A stretch of DNA of 64,000 nt from CAYJAY01 sp964368445 (GTDB taxonomy: Bacteria > Bacillota > Clostridia > Oscillospirales > Ruminococcaceae): contig CAYJAY010000004.1 of assembly GCA_964368445.1 (NCBI GenBank), positions 1-64,000 of the forward strand, written 5' to 3'. Shown in pieces: positions 25,971 through 34,819 of this stretch. The position numbers were made by a program, and so were the translations under genes. Position 1 is the stretch's first letter, and every line of letters starts with the position of its first letter. The notes under the pieces are model-generated. The model made no database searches. It had not been told where the DNA came from and was given only the letters and a program-made list of their open reading frames with translations.

Positions 25971-28169
25971 ATGGTCTATAAAACAAATAGGGTACTGTAT
26001 AAAGATATTGTCATGATGACGGGATCTGCGACATTAAGTTTGTTGATATATGTGCTTGCGTTTTCAATTAATGGCGTCGGGCTGTTTTCCGAGATGTCTT
26101 TTATTATATCGGATGTTCAAACCCAATATCTCCCGTTTTTGTCCGCACTTAAAAACGGGGATGTTTTTTTTAACCAAAACATAGGGCTTTCGATGAACTT
26201 TTTTCCGACATTTGCATACTATCTTGCAAGCCCTTTTAACTTAGTAGTCTTGTTGTTTGACCAACAAAATCTTGACAAAGCGGCGCTTTTGATATTTTGG
26301 CTTAAAGTATCATGTTCGGCAGCTACAATGAGCATATATCTTAAAAATCGCGTATTTTCGGGATATGTTAAACCGGTTATTTTGTCGATTGCATATTCGC
26401 TCATGTCGTTTGGTTTGTTTTTTTATAGCAATTTTTTCTGGTTTGATGCGGTTGTTGTTTTGCCACTTATTGTGCTTGCGGTTGAACAAATATTTGACGG
26501 AAAAGACACAAGACTATTGCTTATATTTTCCGTTTCGGCCGTTATTATAACAAACTTTTACATGGCATATATAACGGGGCTTTTTGTAGCTTTATATACG
26601 ATATACCTTGCAGTTTTAAAGGGGAAAGTTACTAAAAAAATATTGGGATATCTTTTTGGTTGCGTAGCTGTTTCGGTCTTGCTTTCTGCGTTTATTACTT
26701 TTCCGAATGCCGTGTTTATGGCTCAAAACTCAGTTCCGGTATATAACGGATACGGCGAGCTTAACTTCACGTTAAAACAAATTTTGCTTAAACTTTTCAT
26801 AGGTTTTTACGACGGAGCGGGAAACCAAACTGCGCCGACAGTCTACTGTTCTTTGTTTGTTTTTTCGCTTGTCGCGCTTTATTTTGTGTCAAAAAGGTTT
26901 AGGACAAAAGATAAAATTATAACCGGTGTTTTTATAATGTTTATGTTTGTAAGTTTTCTGTTACCTGAACTTGACATTGTGTGGCACGGCTTTTCCTATC
27001 CCAACTCGTTTCCCTATCGCTATGCATTTTGTTTTTGCTTTTTGTTGATCGTTGTGGCGGCAAAAAGTTTAAACGCATTAGACGGCGTACCAAAAAGATA
27101 TCTTGTTTTTTTTGCTCTAGTGTTTTTATCATTGAACGTTTTGATAGTTTTTTTTAAACAAGACATTGAAATATTTAAGATAGTTTTAACGTCGTTGATT
27201 GGTGTAACTTATTGTATAATTTTGTTGTTGCTTAACAAAAAGTATAATTTAAAGGCTGTTTATATCGGTTTGCTTTTGTTTTTGTCGTTCGAAATGTTTT
27301 TAAACGCTACGTTGATTATAAAGACACAGGTTGAAAACGGACATTTCCCCAACAAACAAATCTACACAACCGCCCAAAACGATAAGCAAGAGCTGTTGTC
27401 TTCGGTTGGATATTTTAACACAGATGATAAAATATATAGGGTAGGCGAAACCGATATATCCGCTATAAACGACGGTTCGGTTTTGGGATATTATGGCTTT
27501 TCGTTTTTCACCTCGACTTATGATGTGCCGTTTCAACAACTCATGGGCGACTTTGGATATGACGACAACTTTAAAGCGGTTGCCTATCGTCCAACGTCGC
27601 TTATAAGCGACAGTGTTTTGGGGGTTAGGTATGCGTTTTCGAACGACACAATACCATATCTTAAAGAGATCGACAGCAACGACACGACAACGCTTTACGA
27701 AAACATCTATGCTTTGCCGCTCGGCTTCGAGGCAAACAAAGCGGTTGTCTCGGCAAAAGCCTCCTCTGACGTTGCAGAACAAAACCAACTGGATCTTTTG
27801 ACGGCTCTTGTCGGGAACGAGGTTTTCGAGATAGAACCCGAGCTTGTAAAACTGTCGCAAAATACATTAGAAATTACACAAAGCTCAAACAATGGGATAA
27901 ACGGAACAATCGACATGTCGGGCAACAACGTGTTGTTTCTTTCGATGCCGTATTCAAATGGGTTGCGTTGTAAAGTGGATGGAGTGGCGGCCGAGATAGT
28001 CCCTGCGTTTGGCGCGCTTTGTGCCATACCGCTTGAAAAAGGGGAACACAAAATAGAGATATACTTTGTTCCTAATCTGTTTGAACTTGGAACGGTTATG
28101 TCGTTAGCGATAGCGGTGGCGTTGATTTGTTTTGTGTGTATGAAGAATAAAAAGCAAAATAGACTATAA
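25971..28169 (+). CDS. YfhO-family GT-C membrane protein
   Basis: This 732-residue protein belongs to the YfhO family. It has about 12-14 helices and a C-terminal outside domain of roughly 230 residues before a last helix (near the end, SLAIAVALICFVCM). The first loop carries ISDVQTQYLPFLSALKNGD, the family's conserved acidic segment. In other Firmicutes YfhO proteins move a sugar from a polyprenyl-phosphate donor (made by CsbB) onto teichoic acid or wall polymers. The ATG at 25971 is chosen because GGAG lies just upstream; a TTG at 25959 would put the site inside the gene. A CsbB-like gene lies at 9950-10894 on the other strand. Confidence 0.9.
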   Translation: MVYKTNRVLYKDIVMMTGSATLSLLIYVLAFSINGVGLFSEMSFIISDVQTQYLPFLSALKNGDVFFNQNIGLSMNFFPTFAYYLASPFNLVVLLFDQQNLDKAALLIFWLKVSCSAATMSIYLKNRVFSGYVKPVILSIAYSLMSFGLFFYSNFFWFDAVVVLPLIVLAVEQIFDGKDTRLLLIFSVSAVIITNFYMAYITGLFVALYTIYLAVLKGKVTKKILGYLFGCVAVSVLLSAFITFPNAVFMAQNSVPVYNGYGELNFTLKQILLKLFIGFYDGAGNQTAPTVYCSLFVFSLVALYFVSKRFRTKDKIITGVFIMFMFVSFLLPELDIVWHGFSYPNSFPYRYAFCFCFLLIVVAAKSLNALDGVPKRYLVFFALVFLSLNVLIVFFKQDIEIFKIVLTSLIGVTYCIILLLLNKKYNLKAVYIGLLLFLSFEMFLNATLIIKTQVENGHFPNKQIYTTAQNDKQELLSSVGYFNTDDKIYRVGETDISAINDGSVLGYYGFSFFTSTYDVPFQQLMGDFGYDDNFKAVAYRPTSLISDSVLGVRYAFSNDTIPYLKEIDSNDTTTLYENIYALPLGFEANKAVVSAKASSDVAEQNQLDLLTALVGNEVFEIEPELVKLSQNTLEITQSSNNGINGTIDMSGNNVLFLSMPYSNGLRCKVDGVAAEIVPAFGALCAIPLEKGEHKIEIYFVPNLFELGTVMSLAIAVALICFVCMKNKKQNRL

Positions 28170-28232
28170 AGTCTTAGACGATATGATAGAGATAATTCAA
28201 TTATAAAGGCCACTACAAAGATTAGAAACAGC

Positions 28233-28286
28233 AAAAAAATCGTATAACGGACAATGTAGATAAACATATCCGGCATACGATTTTTT
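28233..28286. terminator. Bidirectional terminator after YfhO
   Basis: AAAAAATCGTAT and ATACGATTTTTT form the stem of a long hairpin whose loop contains a further CGG/CCG stem. It lies between the convergent YfhO and Mrp genes and has A and T runs suiting both directions. Confidence 0.75.
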
Positions 28287-28357
28287 GATTTTACAATTTT
28301 TTTTGAAAAAGTCTAATATTTGTGATTTTTGAAGGAATAATAAACCACAAACAACAG

Positions 28358-29182
28358 CTATCCTTTAAGGAGTTGTTCGATGACGCTCGCGACGTTGTTG
28401 AGACAGTTTGACTCAAAAAGTTCTATAGAGCCCGCGTCACATGCCGCCGAGAATTTTGGGTTTATTGGGATCTTTGCGGTTGCGTTTATGCCGTGGGCGC
28501 TTGCGATTTTTTCTATCTTGCTTTGTCCGAAAAGTTCGACTTTGGTTTTGCAATCGAGACATTCATAATATGACATGTTTTCAACCGCCGCAATTATAGG
28601 CGTTTCGGTCATATCGGCCATGTTGACGGCTTTTTCAACTATCATAGAAACAAGTTCTTGCGGAGAGGTTACAACAACAACTCCGTCAATCGGAATCGAT
28701 TGAAACACGGTGAGCGGAACATCACCCGTTCCGGGGGGCATATCTATGAACATGAAATCAACATCGTGCCAGATAACGTCTGTCCAAAACTTTTGAACCA
28801 TTCCCGAGATTACGGGCCCGCGCCAGATTACTGGGTCGGTTTCATTGGCAAGAAGCATGTTGACCGACATGACTTTTATGCCTGTTTTGGATGGTCTTGG
28901 AAGGATTCCAAGCTCTGTTCCTTCGGCTTTTTCCTTTATACCGAATATCTTTGGTATCGAAGGGCCGGTTATGTCGGCGTCAAGCACCGCCGTGTTGTAT
29001 CCCATTCGGTTAAGCAAAACGGCGAGCATAGAACATGTCAGCGATTTTCCAACGCCGCCTTTTCCGCTCATAACCGCAACAACCTTTTTTATTCGACTCA
29101 TCGAGTTTGGGAGTTCGTGGGTAGTTCCGCTTGACGGACAACCGCCACCGCATGAAGAACAATCTTTACTACAATCACTCAT
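28358..29182 (-). CDS. Mrp/NBP35 family iron-sulfur carrier ATPase
   Basis: This 274-residue P-loop protein of the Mrp/ApbC/Nbp35 family carries and delivers Fe-S clusters to target enzymes in the cytosol. A Cys-rich N-terminus (Cys 4, 8, 11, 15: CSKDCSSCGGGC) resembles the Nbp35 ferredoxin-like motif. The deviant Walker A is SGKGGVGKS at 39-47. FMFIDMPPGTGD is the switch/Walker B region, and the C-terminal ECLDC near residue 206 is the dimer cluster site. Having both N- and C-terminal Cys sites is the Nbp35-like form. The DUF1893 gene 20 bases upstream is in the same operon. Confidence 0.95.
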   Translation of the reverse strand: MSDCSKDCSSCGGGCPSSGTTHELPNSMSRIKKVVAVMSGKGGVGKSLTCSMLAVLLNRMGYNTAVLDADITGPSIPKIFGIKEKAEGTELGILPRPSKTGIKVMSVNMLLANETDPVIWRGPVISGMVQKFWTDVIWHDVDFMFIDMPPGTGDVPLTVFQSIPIDGVVVVTSPQELVSMIVEKAVNMADMTETPIIAAVENMSYYECLDCKTKVELFGQSKIEKIASAHGINATAKIPINPKFSAACDAGSIELFESNCLNNVASVIEQLLKG

Positions 29183-29202
29183 ATAAAAAAATCTCCTTGA
29201 AA

Positions 29203-29625
29203 TTAACTGTTGGGGTATTGAACGTTTTTAACAAACCAATCTATTTTTTCGATGCAAACAGAGATATCGTCTATGTCGACAATGAGTTTTTCCATTGGAC
29301 AAAGGTCGGTTCCGTGACGATTTTCGATGTATTCGCAAAGTGTGGCATATTCTGTTTCGATTCCGTTGGACTCTAAAAGTTGTTTAGCAGAGCGACTTAG
29401 CAAAAAGGTGTAGACGCTTTTGATCTTTGCGTCGACAAGCAAACTTGCAGCGGCTTTACCGATAATTCTATCAGCAACCTGTGCGCCGTTCATCTCGTTT
29501 TTGAAATTTAGATAGATGTCGTAGAGTGGGCGAACACTTTTACCAACTCTTTTTACAACTTGATTGTTTTGAAGTTGCACAGCAACGGAACAATCGTCCA
29601 TTTCAATTAGGGTTTTCAAATCCAT
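29203..29625 (-). CDS. DUF1893 protein (deaminase-like fold)
   Basis: This protein of about 140 residues matches DUF1893. Marks are GAQVADRIIGKAAASLLVDAKI, SAKQLLESNGIETEYATL and the Cys-Pro-Met-Glu signature in RHGTDLCPMEKL. A structure is known for a Thermotoga member and has a cytidine deaminase-like fold, but the reaction is not known; the Cys of CPME may bind metal. The ATG at 29625 is preferred, as AAAGGA lies 12 bases upstream; a TTG at 29661 would add 12 residues but lacks a site. The link to Mrp in one operon suggests an Fe-S or metal-related role, which is inference. Confidence 0.85.
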   Translation of the reverse strand: MDLKTLIEMDDCSVAVQLQNNQVVKRVGKSVRPLYDIYLNFKNEMNGAQVADRIIGKAAASLLVDAKIKSVYTFLLSRSAKQLLESNGIETEYATLCEYIENRHGTDLCPMEKLIVDIDDISVCIEKIDWFVKNVQYPNS

Positions 29626-29883
29626 ATTTTGAGAAATTTCCTTTATTTTTTCCAAATTCAAACTACAAAAAACTTGATTTTTAGCTTATAATATGTATAA
29701 TTAAACTACACCATTATATCTTAAAAGAAAAAAGTAATCAAGTTAATAAAAAAATATTGTTTGTTTGCTTGTTTTTTTGCGCCATTAAGCAAGAAAAAAC
29801 AGAAGTTTATTGGTTATTTTAAGCTTAAATTAACAAGGGTTTAAAAAAACAAAGATATCTAGAAAAGCGCACAAACTGTCAAT

Positions 29884-30177
29884 ATGGAAGGAAAAATCGT
29901 AAGTATGGTTTCTGGAAACACTAGTGGAGTAAAAGCTCAAACGGGAACACAAGCGCCTATTAACCCACAAGCGCCAACCAGCCCACAAGCGCCGGTGGCC
30001 GGCGGGGCGGCTCCCTCTAATCTGCCCGAAATAAAGCAACAATCCCAACAAATGAGTGTTTTGTTTGCGGTTATAAAAATGGCGATTGTTTTTGTTTTTT
30101 GTGGGCTTGTCGCTGTGATAGCAAGCGCGCTTAATTCGCGAGAAATAAGCGATATATTTGAAATTTTTAATCTATAA
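29884..30177 (+). CDS. Small Pro/Gln-rich single-pass membrane protein, operon leader
   Basis: I do not recognise this 97-residue protein. Residues 1-57 are low complexity, with a repeated QAP motif (TQAPINPQAPTSPQAPVAGG). One hydrophobic helix follows (about residues 63-83, VIKMAIVFVFCGLVAVIA), then a short tail ending EIFEIFNL-like. A second in-frame ATG at 29905 has GGAAGGA upstream and may be the true start. The 842-residue protein starts 24 bases downstream, and both it and the third gene share this style of disordered Pro/Gln sequence, so the three probably act as one membrane complex. Confidence 0.7.
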   Translation: MEGKIVSMVSGNTSGVKAQTGTQAPINPQAPTSPQAPVAGGAAPSNLPEIKQQSQQMSVLFAVIKMAIVFVFCGLVAVIASALNSREISDIFEIFNL

Positions 30178-30201
30178 TAAAATATAAGGAATTGTTATAA
30201 A

Positions 30202-32730
30202 ATGCAGAATTTTTATCCGAACCAACCGATAAATCCGAATGACCCAAACAACGTGGCGGCAAACGGACCAGCGCAAAACCTATCCCAACAGGTAGGTGCA
30301 CAAAACTTTCCGGCAAATTCCGATATCTATCAAAATCAACCGATTCAAGGACAGCCGACCCAACCGATAGGTCAAGGGTTTGATCCTTATGCTCAAAATC
30401 AGATTCAACAGCAACCGCTACAATACGGAGCAGTAGCCCCCACCGACCCATATCAACATCAAATGACCCAACTTCCAAACGTCGGGGCACTCGACGCGTC
30501 GTTTAATGGCACACAATATCAAGACAACATGATGGCGCCAACTGCTTTTGGACAAACCCCACAAGAACAAGCATCGTATGGCGGCGGATATATGCAACCG
30601 GCTCAACCGGGACAGCCGTCACAACTTCAACCTATGCAAGATTTCTCGCAAGGCATGTTTGGCGTGCCGTCGGCGCAAGACTTTTCTCAACCGACAAGTC
30701 AACCGCAAACATCGACAGGACAAGATATCTACGGAAACGCTATGCAGTCGATGCCAATGGGACAAGTAGGTTTCAATCAGGCTCAAGATCCGGCTCAAAG
30801 TTTCGACATGTCACAGGGTATGAACTATGGTATGCCGCAAAACAGTTCGGTGCAGTTGCCGATACCCGACCACGCACTAAATTCGGGATATGACGTTATG
30901 CAACAGTTTGGCGCGCAAAACAACTTGTTTGGCGCAAACAATATGCCACAAAACGTAACGGACCGTTCAAATTACAACGATTTTTCGTTAGGTAAAGGGT
31001 TTGACGGCGGACAAGGTATGTTTGATATAGGAACGCAACCAAACGGTGGCACAGGCGGAATGAACTTTATGTCGCAAGGTCAACAATCGTTCAATGGTTC
31101 ACAACAGGGATTTGAACAAAATGACAACGATCCTTATCGTTCCAACGAATCTAACGGTTTGTTTAATTCGGAACCAAGCTTAGATATATTCGACCAACAA
31201 AATAAAAATGAAATTACTCCGTTTTCGGGCAGTAAATTCGACCAAACTTTTGGAAAAGGTAAAAGAGGAAATTTTAAAGAGGCTGTGTCGGAGGACGGCG
31301 AAAAACCGGTACAGCCCAAAAGACCGATAAACCAAGCGAACCTCCGTGACGGAAGTTCGTTTAATCCGAATGCTCCGAAAAACAAACCGCCTGCGCGTCC
31401 CGGTGGTATGCAACAAAGACCAATGTCTTCCGATATGCAAAGAGGATCTAGGCCAAACCCTAACCAAAAGCCTCCCGACAGGAGACCACCGTCTAACAAA
31501 GGCCCTGCAGGCCAAGCACGGCCACAAAGGGGAGCGCCGGGTCAACAAAAGCCAGCTTTGCAACAAAGGCCGCCTATGCAACGGCCGCCGCAAGGCGCGC
31601 CGACGGCTCAAAAGATGCCGCCGCAAAACAACTTGCCGCCAAAACCACAAACAACTCCGCCACAGCTTCCGAAAGCGACCCAACTTCAAAAGCCAAAGGT
31701 GGACATTGCCGAAATTCAAAGCAAACTCGAACAAGCGGTGGTTATAGCGGATTTCGACAAAATATTTACTCAAAACAACCTGTTTAAATTTCCCGACAGG
31801 AGTTATATAAACATACGAGAAGCAACCTCAAAATATCTGCTTTCTTCGTCGGATGACGAGGGAATACCGGTGTTTTCAAACGTCACCGCAAACTTCCCCG
31901 TGTCAAGTTGCACCGTCGTCACAAGCGAGGACGAAGCGACAAAATACGCAATAGTCAAACTTGTCGGAACGGGGCTTGGGCTTGCCAACGGCGATATGCT
32001 TATTAACGGGAACGAAGTGAGAAGCAAAAGCATAATGCAAGAGGTTCTTTACATCGATGACGATTCGATGGTTCCCGACCGAATGACAGTTTTTGACTTT
32101 CTCATGCAATGCATTGCAAAGGTGCAGACCGACGATGAAGTTAAGATACAAAAATTAACCGAAATACTCGAAAAACTTGGGCTTGATAGCGTTGCGGACG
32201 ACACTATGAAACTTTTCTCGACTGCACGAAAAATCATGGTTTTACTTATAGCGGCTACGCAAAATCCGTTAATCAGATGTGTTGTAATTAATTTTAGAAA
32301 GTTGTTGCTTGAACCGGAAGACGAAGTTCGAATGATGAAAGTTTTTGAGATGTTAAGGCTTCGTGACATAACGGTTATCATGAACGATTGTAACGACATA
32401 CTCTCAAGCAATCTGCCAAACAGGGTTTTGGCTTTAAAAGAGGGCGAGGTTGCGTTTAACGGAGTTTACAGGGAATTTATTGAAAAATACTGTGAAGAGA
32501 TTATGACGTTCCAATCGGAAGATAGCGAAAAAATAGAAAAGATTTCAAAAGCTTTTGAAAATCTCGAATTCTCGACAGACAACGATAAAGTAACGGTTAA
32601 AGGAAAAGGAGCAGACGCTTCGGTTGTTGAAAACGTTGTTGTCGAACTTAGTAACAACGAAATCGACCTCAAAACCGTGAGGCTTGGGGTTAGGTCGTTT
32701 GTTTTGGGTCGGAAAGAATTGGTGAAATAG
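30202..32730 (+). CDS. Large disordered protein with degenerate ABC-ATPase domain
   Basis: This 842-residue protein is unlike anything I can name. Residues 1 to about 495 are disordered, rich in Gln, Asn, Pro, Met and Gly, with RPP-type motifs near 390-490. Residues about 545-765 line up with an ABC ATPase without gaps: NGDMLINGNEV (after Walker A), YIDDDSMVPDRMTVFDFL (Q-loop region), ATQNPLIRCVVINF (Walker B region), RDITVIMNDCND (H-loop region) and NRVLALKEGEVAFNG. Catalytic sites are lost: Walker A reads SEDEATKY (575-582, only Lys kept), the signature FSTAR (672-676), Walker B INFR (Asp to Asn697, Glu to Phe698), and the H-loop His is Cys730. It is probably a non-hydrolysing scaffold. AAGGA precedes the ATG. 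Confidence 0.85.
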   Translation: MQNFYPNQPINPNDPNNVAANGPAQNLSQQVGAQNFPANSDIYQNQPIQGQPTQPIGQGFDPYAQNQIQQQPLQYGAVAPTDPYQHQMTQLPNVGALDASFNGTQYQDNMMAPTAFGQTPQEQASYGGGYMQPAQPGQPSQLQPMQDFSQGMFGVPSAQDFSQPTSQPQTSTGQDIYGNAMQSMPMGQVGFNQAQDPAQSFDMSQGMNYGMPQNSSVQLPIPDHALNSGYDVMQQFGAQNNLFGANNMPQNVTDRSNYNDFSLGKGFDGGQGMFDIGTQPNGGTGGMNFMSQGQQSFNGSQQGFEQNDNDPYRSNESNGLFNSEPSLDIFDQQNKNEITPFSGSKFDQTFGKGKRGNFKEAVSEDGEKPVQPKRPINQANLRDGSSFNPNAPKNKPPARPGGMQQRPMSSDMQRGSRPNPNQKPPDRRPPSNKGPAGQARPQRGAPGQQKPALQQRPPMQRPPQGAPTAQKMPPQNNLPPKPQTTPPQLPKATQLQKPKVDIAEIQSKLEQAVVIADFDKIFTQNNLFKFPDRSYINIREATSKYLLSSSDDEGIPVFSNVTANFPVSSCTVVTSEDEATKYAIVKLVGTGLGLANGDMLINGNEVRSKSIMQEVLYIDDDSMVPDRMTVFDFLMQCIAKVQTDDEVKIQKLTEILEKLGLDSVADDTMKLFSTARKIMVLLIAATQNPLIRCVVINFRKLLLEPEDEVRMMKVFEMLRLRDITVIMNDCNDILSSNLPNRVLALKEGEVAFNGVYREFIEKYCEEIMTFQSEDSEKIEKISKAFENLEFSTDNDKVTVKGKGADASVVENVVVELSNNEIDLKTVRLGVRSFVLGRKELVK

Positions 32731-34575
32731 ATGAGTGATATTTCGGGATTTATTAAAATTGAAAAAAAAGAACAACTCTTAAACGGTAGATTTGATTTTC
32801 CCCGACAGATGATCTGGGCCGCCGGAATCGTTATGGGCGCTGTCGCGGCTCACTATATCTTAATTATACTTCAAACGTCACTAGGTGAAGATGTTATACC
32901 GACATATCTTCCAAGTTCGTTGTTTGGAATGCAATATGTATATGTAACGCTTGCGCTTATTACCCTTTCGATCCATTACATAATCCATCCGAAACTTTTT
33001 GGTTTTGCGGAGATAAACAACAACCGATGCAACTTGTTGATTAAGATGGGTCTTGCAACCGCCGGAATTACCGCCGCGCGTTTAACCGCAACATTAATCG
33101 CCGCCGCGGTGACCTATTCTGTCGGATATGTTTTGACGTTTATTTTCAGCATGCTTATAAGATTAAATTTTGTTTTGAATTATATAATCTCGCTTTATTT
33201 TGTGGGTCTTTATGCCGTTTTGTTTTTTACAATGCTTTCGATGATGTTGGCGTTGTTGCTTAACCGTCAAAAACTTAATTTCATAACAACAGTTTTTTCG
33301 CTTGTGATAACAGTTGTGTTGCTCGCCGCGTTTGGGTATTACGGATATCTTGAACCCGAAACGTTAGCGACAAATATTTCGTCGATGATGGATTTTAAAA
33401 TTGCAAGCTTTTTGAACCTTGTAACATTTCTAATAATTGTTTTGTATGCATTGTGTGTCATAGTCGGTTCGGGAAAATCGGGGAATTTTATTCCGCAATT
33501 TTTTAATCCGGACCAGTTGGCGGGAGACTACATCGCAGACGAAGTGATGACGACCAGAACGGCAGTTTTGGTCGCGGCGCAAAAGAAACTTGCCGCGCCA
33601 AATCAACCTATCAAACCGGGAAGCGTTGCGCCGATGTCTGTGCCCCGCGCCCAACAGCAAGCGCATAAACTTCCGCCGCCTGTCGAACAAAAAAACGCAC
33701 CCACCACAACACCGCCACCACAACAACAAAAACAACAAAGGATAACAAGTGCCGAGCAGACTACTGCTCGTCCTATAATTAATTCGGAACAAAGACCGCC
33801 AAGACAGGAGCAACGGCCATCGATTCAAGGCGAGCGGTTAGCGCCGTCACCCGGCGAACGATTGTCGCCCGACCAAAGTCAGCCGATGCCACCACAGCGG
33901 CCGCCGATGCAAGCCCAACGACCATCAATTCAAGGCGAGCGGTTGGCGCCGTCACCCGGCGAACGATTATCGCCCGACCAAAGACCACAGGTGCCACCAC
34001 AAAGGCCGCCGATGTCTGATCAAAGACCACCGATGCCTGATCAAAGACCGCCGATGCCTGGTCAAAGACCACCGATGCCTGGTCAAAGACCACCGATGCA
34101 AAGAATGGGCACAATGGGCACACAAAGCATGCCGCCACAACGGCCGCCAATGCAACCTCCCAATGATTTCAGGGGGGCACCTAATCAGTTTTCTCCGCCC
34201 AAAGGTTTCGGAGGGTTTGACGATGTTGCTCAGCCGGTTGTGAAGATGAGCATTGCTAAGCTTATTTTTGGGATATTGTTTGGACTTGTCGGACTTGCCT
34301 TGCTGGTGATGACGTTGATGTCGCTTGGAATTCCCGACCCAACGGTCGACAGCTCAGGAGCAATAGCGGTTGAGGGCGCAGAGTTATTGAGACTTATAAA
34401 AGGGTTCACTTCCAAGGGGCTTAATCTTGTTATTATGCTAGCGGTTGCGGGAATGTTCCTTGCTTCCGGGGCTTTGCTTGTTGTAATGTCAACGGGCAAG
34501 GTTGTAAACGACAACGGATATTATGACGATGACGACGACGATGATGATTATGATGACGATGACGAATACTATTGA
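32731..34575 (+). CDS. ABC-2-like membrane protein with RPPM repeats and poly-Asp tail
   Basis: This 614-residue protein starts directly after the stop codon of the degenerate ABC gene, so the two are coupled. Residues about 27-255 hold six hydrophobic helices, arranged like an ABC-2-type permease. Residues about 290-490 are disordered: two 35-residue repeats with SIQGERLAPSPGERLSPDQ, then five 7-residue QRPPMPD/G units. Two more helices follow (about 512-535 and 565-585), then a tail of Asp and Tyr with a run of eight Asp. It is the likely membrane partner of the pseudo-ATPase. No transport substrate can be inferred. A terminator follows. Confidence 0.82.
   Translation: MSDISGFIKIEKKEQLLNGRFDFPRQMIWAAGIVMGAVAAHYILIILQTSLGEDVIPTYLPSSLFGMQYVYVTLALITLSIHYIIHPKLFGFAEINNNRCNLLIKMGLATAGITAARLTATLIAAAVTYSVGYVLTFIFSMLIRLNFVLNYIISLYFVGLYAVLFFTMLSMMLALLLNRQKLNFITTVFSLVITVVLLAAFGYYGYLEPETLATNISSMMDFKIASFLNLVTFLIIVLYALCVIVGSGKSGNFIPQFFNPDQLAGDYIADEVMTTRTAVLVAAQKKLAAPNQPIKPGSVAPMSVPRAQQQAHKLPPPVEQKNAPTTTPPPQQQKQQRITSAEQTTARPIINSEQRPPRQEQRPSIQGERLAPSPGERLSPDQSQPMPPQRPPMQAQRPSIQGERLAPSPGERLSPDQRPQVPPQRPPMSDQRPPMPDQRPPMPGQRPPMPGQRPPMQRMGTMGTQSMPPQRPPMQPPNDFRGAPNQFSPPKGFGGFDDVAQPVVKMSIAKLIFGILFGLVGLALLVMTLMSLGIPDPTVDSSGAIAVEGAELLRLIKGFTSKGLNLVIMLAVAGMFLASGALLVVMSTGKVVNDNGYYDDDDDDDDYDDDDEYY
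33812..34107 (+). repeat. In-frame tandem repeats coding RPPM and SIQGERL units
   Basis: Two copies of a 105-base (35-residue) unit begin near 33812 and 33917. From about 34000 five copies of a 21-base unit code for QRPPM plus two residues. The copies keep the frame and differ mostly at third positions, so the protein repeat is under selection or recently expanded. Confidence 0.85.
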
Positions 34576-34610
34576 TTAAAATTGAGATGAAATTAGCATA
34601 AATTCAAAAG

Positions 34611-34646
34611 AACAGTCGACCTTTAAACGGGTTGACTGTTTTTTTG
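34611..34646 (+). terminator. Terminator of the three-gene pseudo-ABC operon
   Basis: AACAGTCGACC, a short loop and GGGTTGACTGTTTTTTT form a hairpin with one G-T pair followed by a T run, 36 bases after the stop codon. Confidence 0.88.
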
Positions 34647-34819
34647 TCGTTAACAGTTGTTTAAAAAATTCGAGACAAAATTAATTAATTAGACAAAATT
34701 ACTCCATATTAATTTATTATTTTACCGTTATACTTACGTAAAAGATATTTCCAAGGAGGATGTATACGCTTTATAGAAGATAAAGTATAAAAGATAAATT
34801 TTAGAAAGGAAAATTAGTT

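Noticed and set aside
27300..27860. 186-codon antisense frame in the YfhO gene
   Set aside because: Overlaps the outside domain of a well-supported gene; no ribosome site.
34000..34105. Regular 21-base repeats considered as a CRISPR array
   Set aside because: Repeats are contiguous, without unique spacers, and code in frame for RPPM units. No cas gene is in the window.
34753..34783. AAGGAGG followed by ATG and an eight-codon frame before msrAB
   Set aside because: The ATG touches the ribosome site with no spacing, so initiation there is unlikely; msrAB has its own site.
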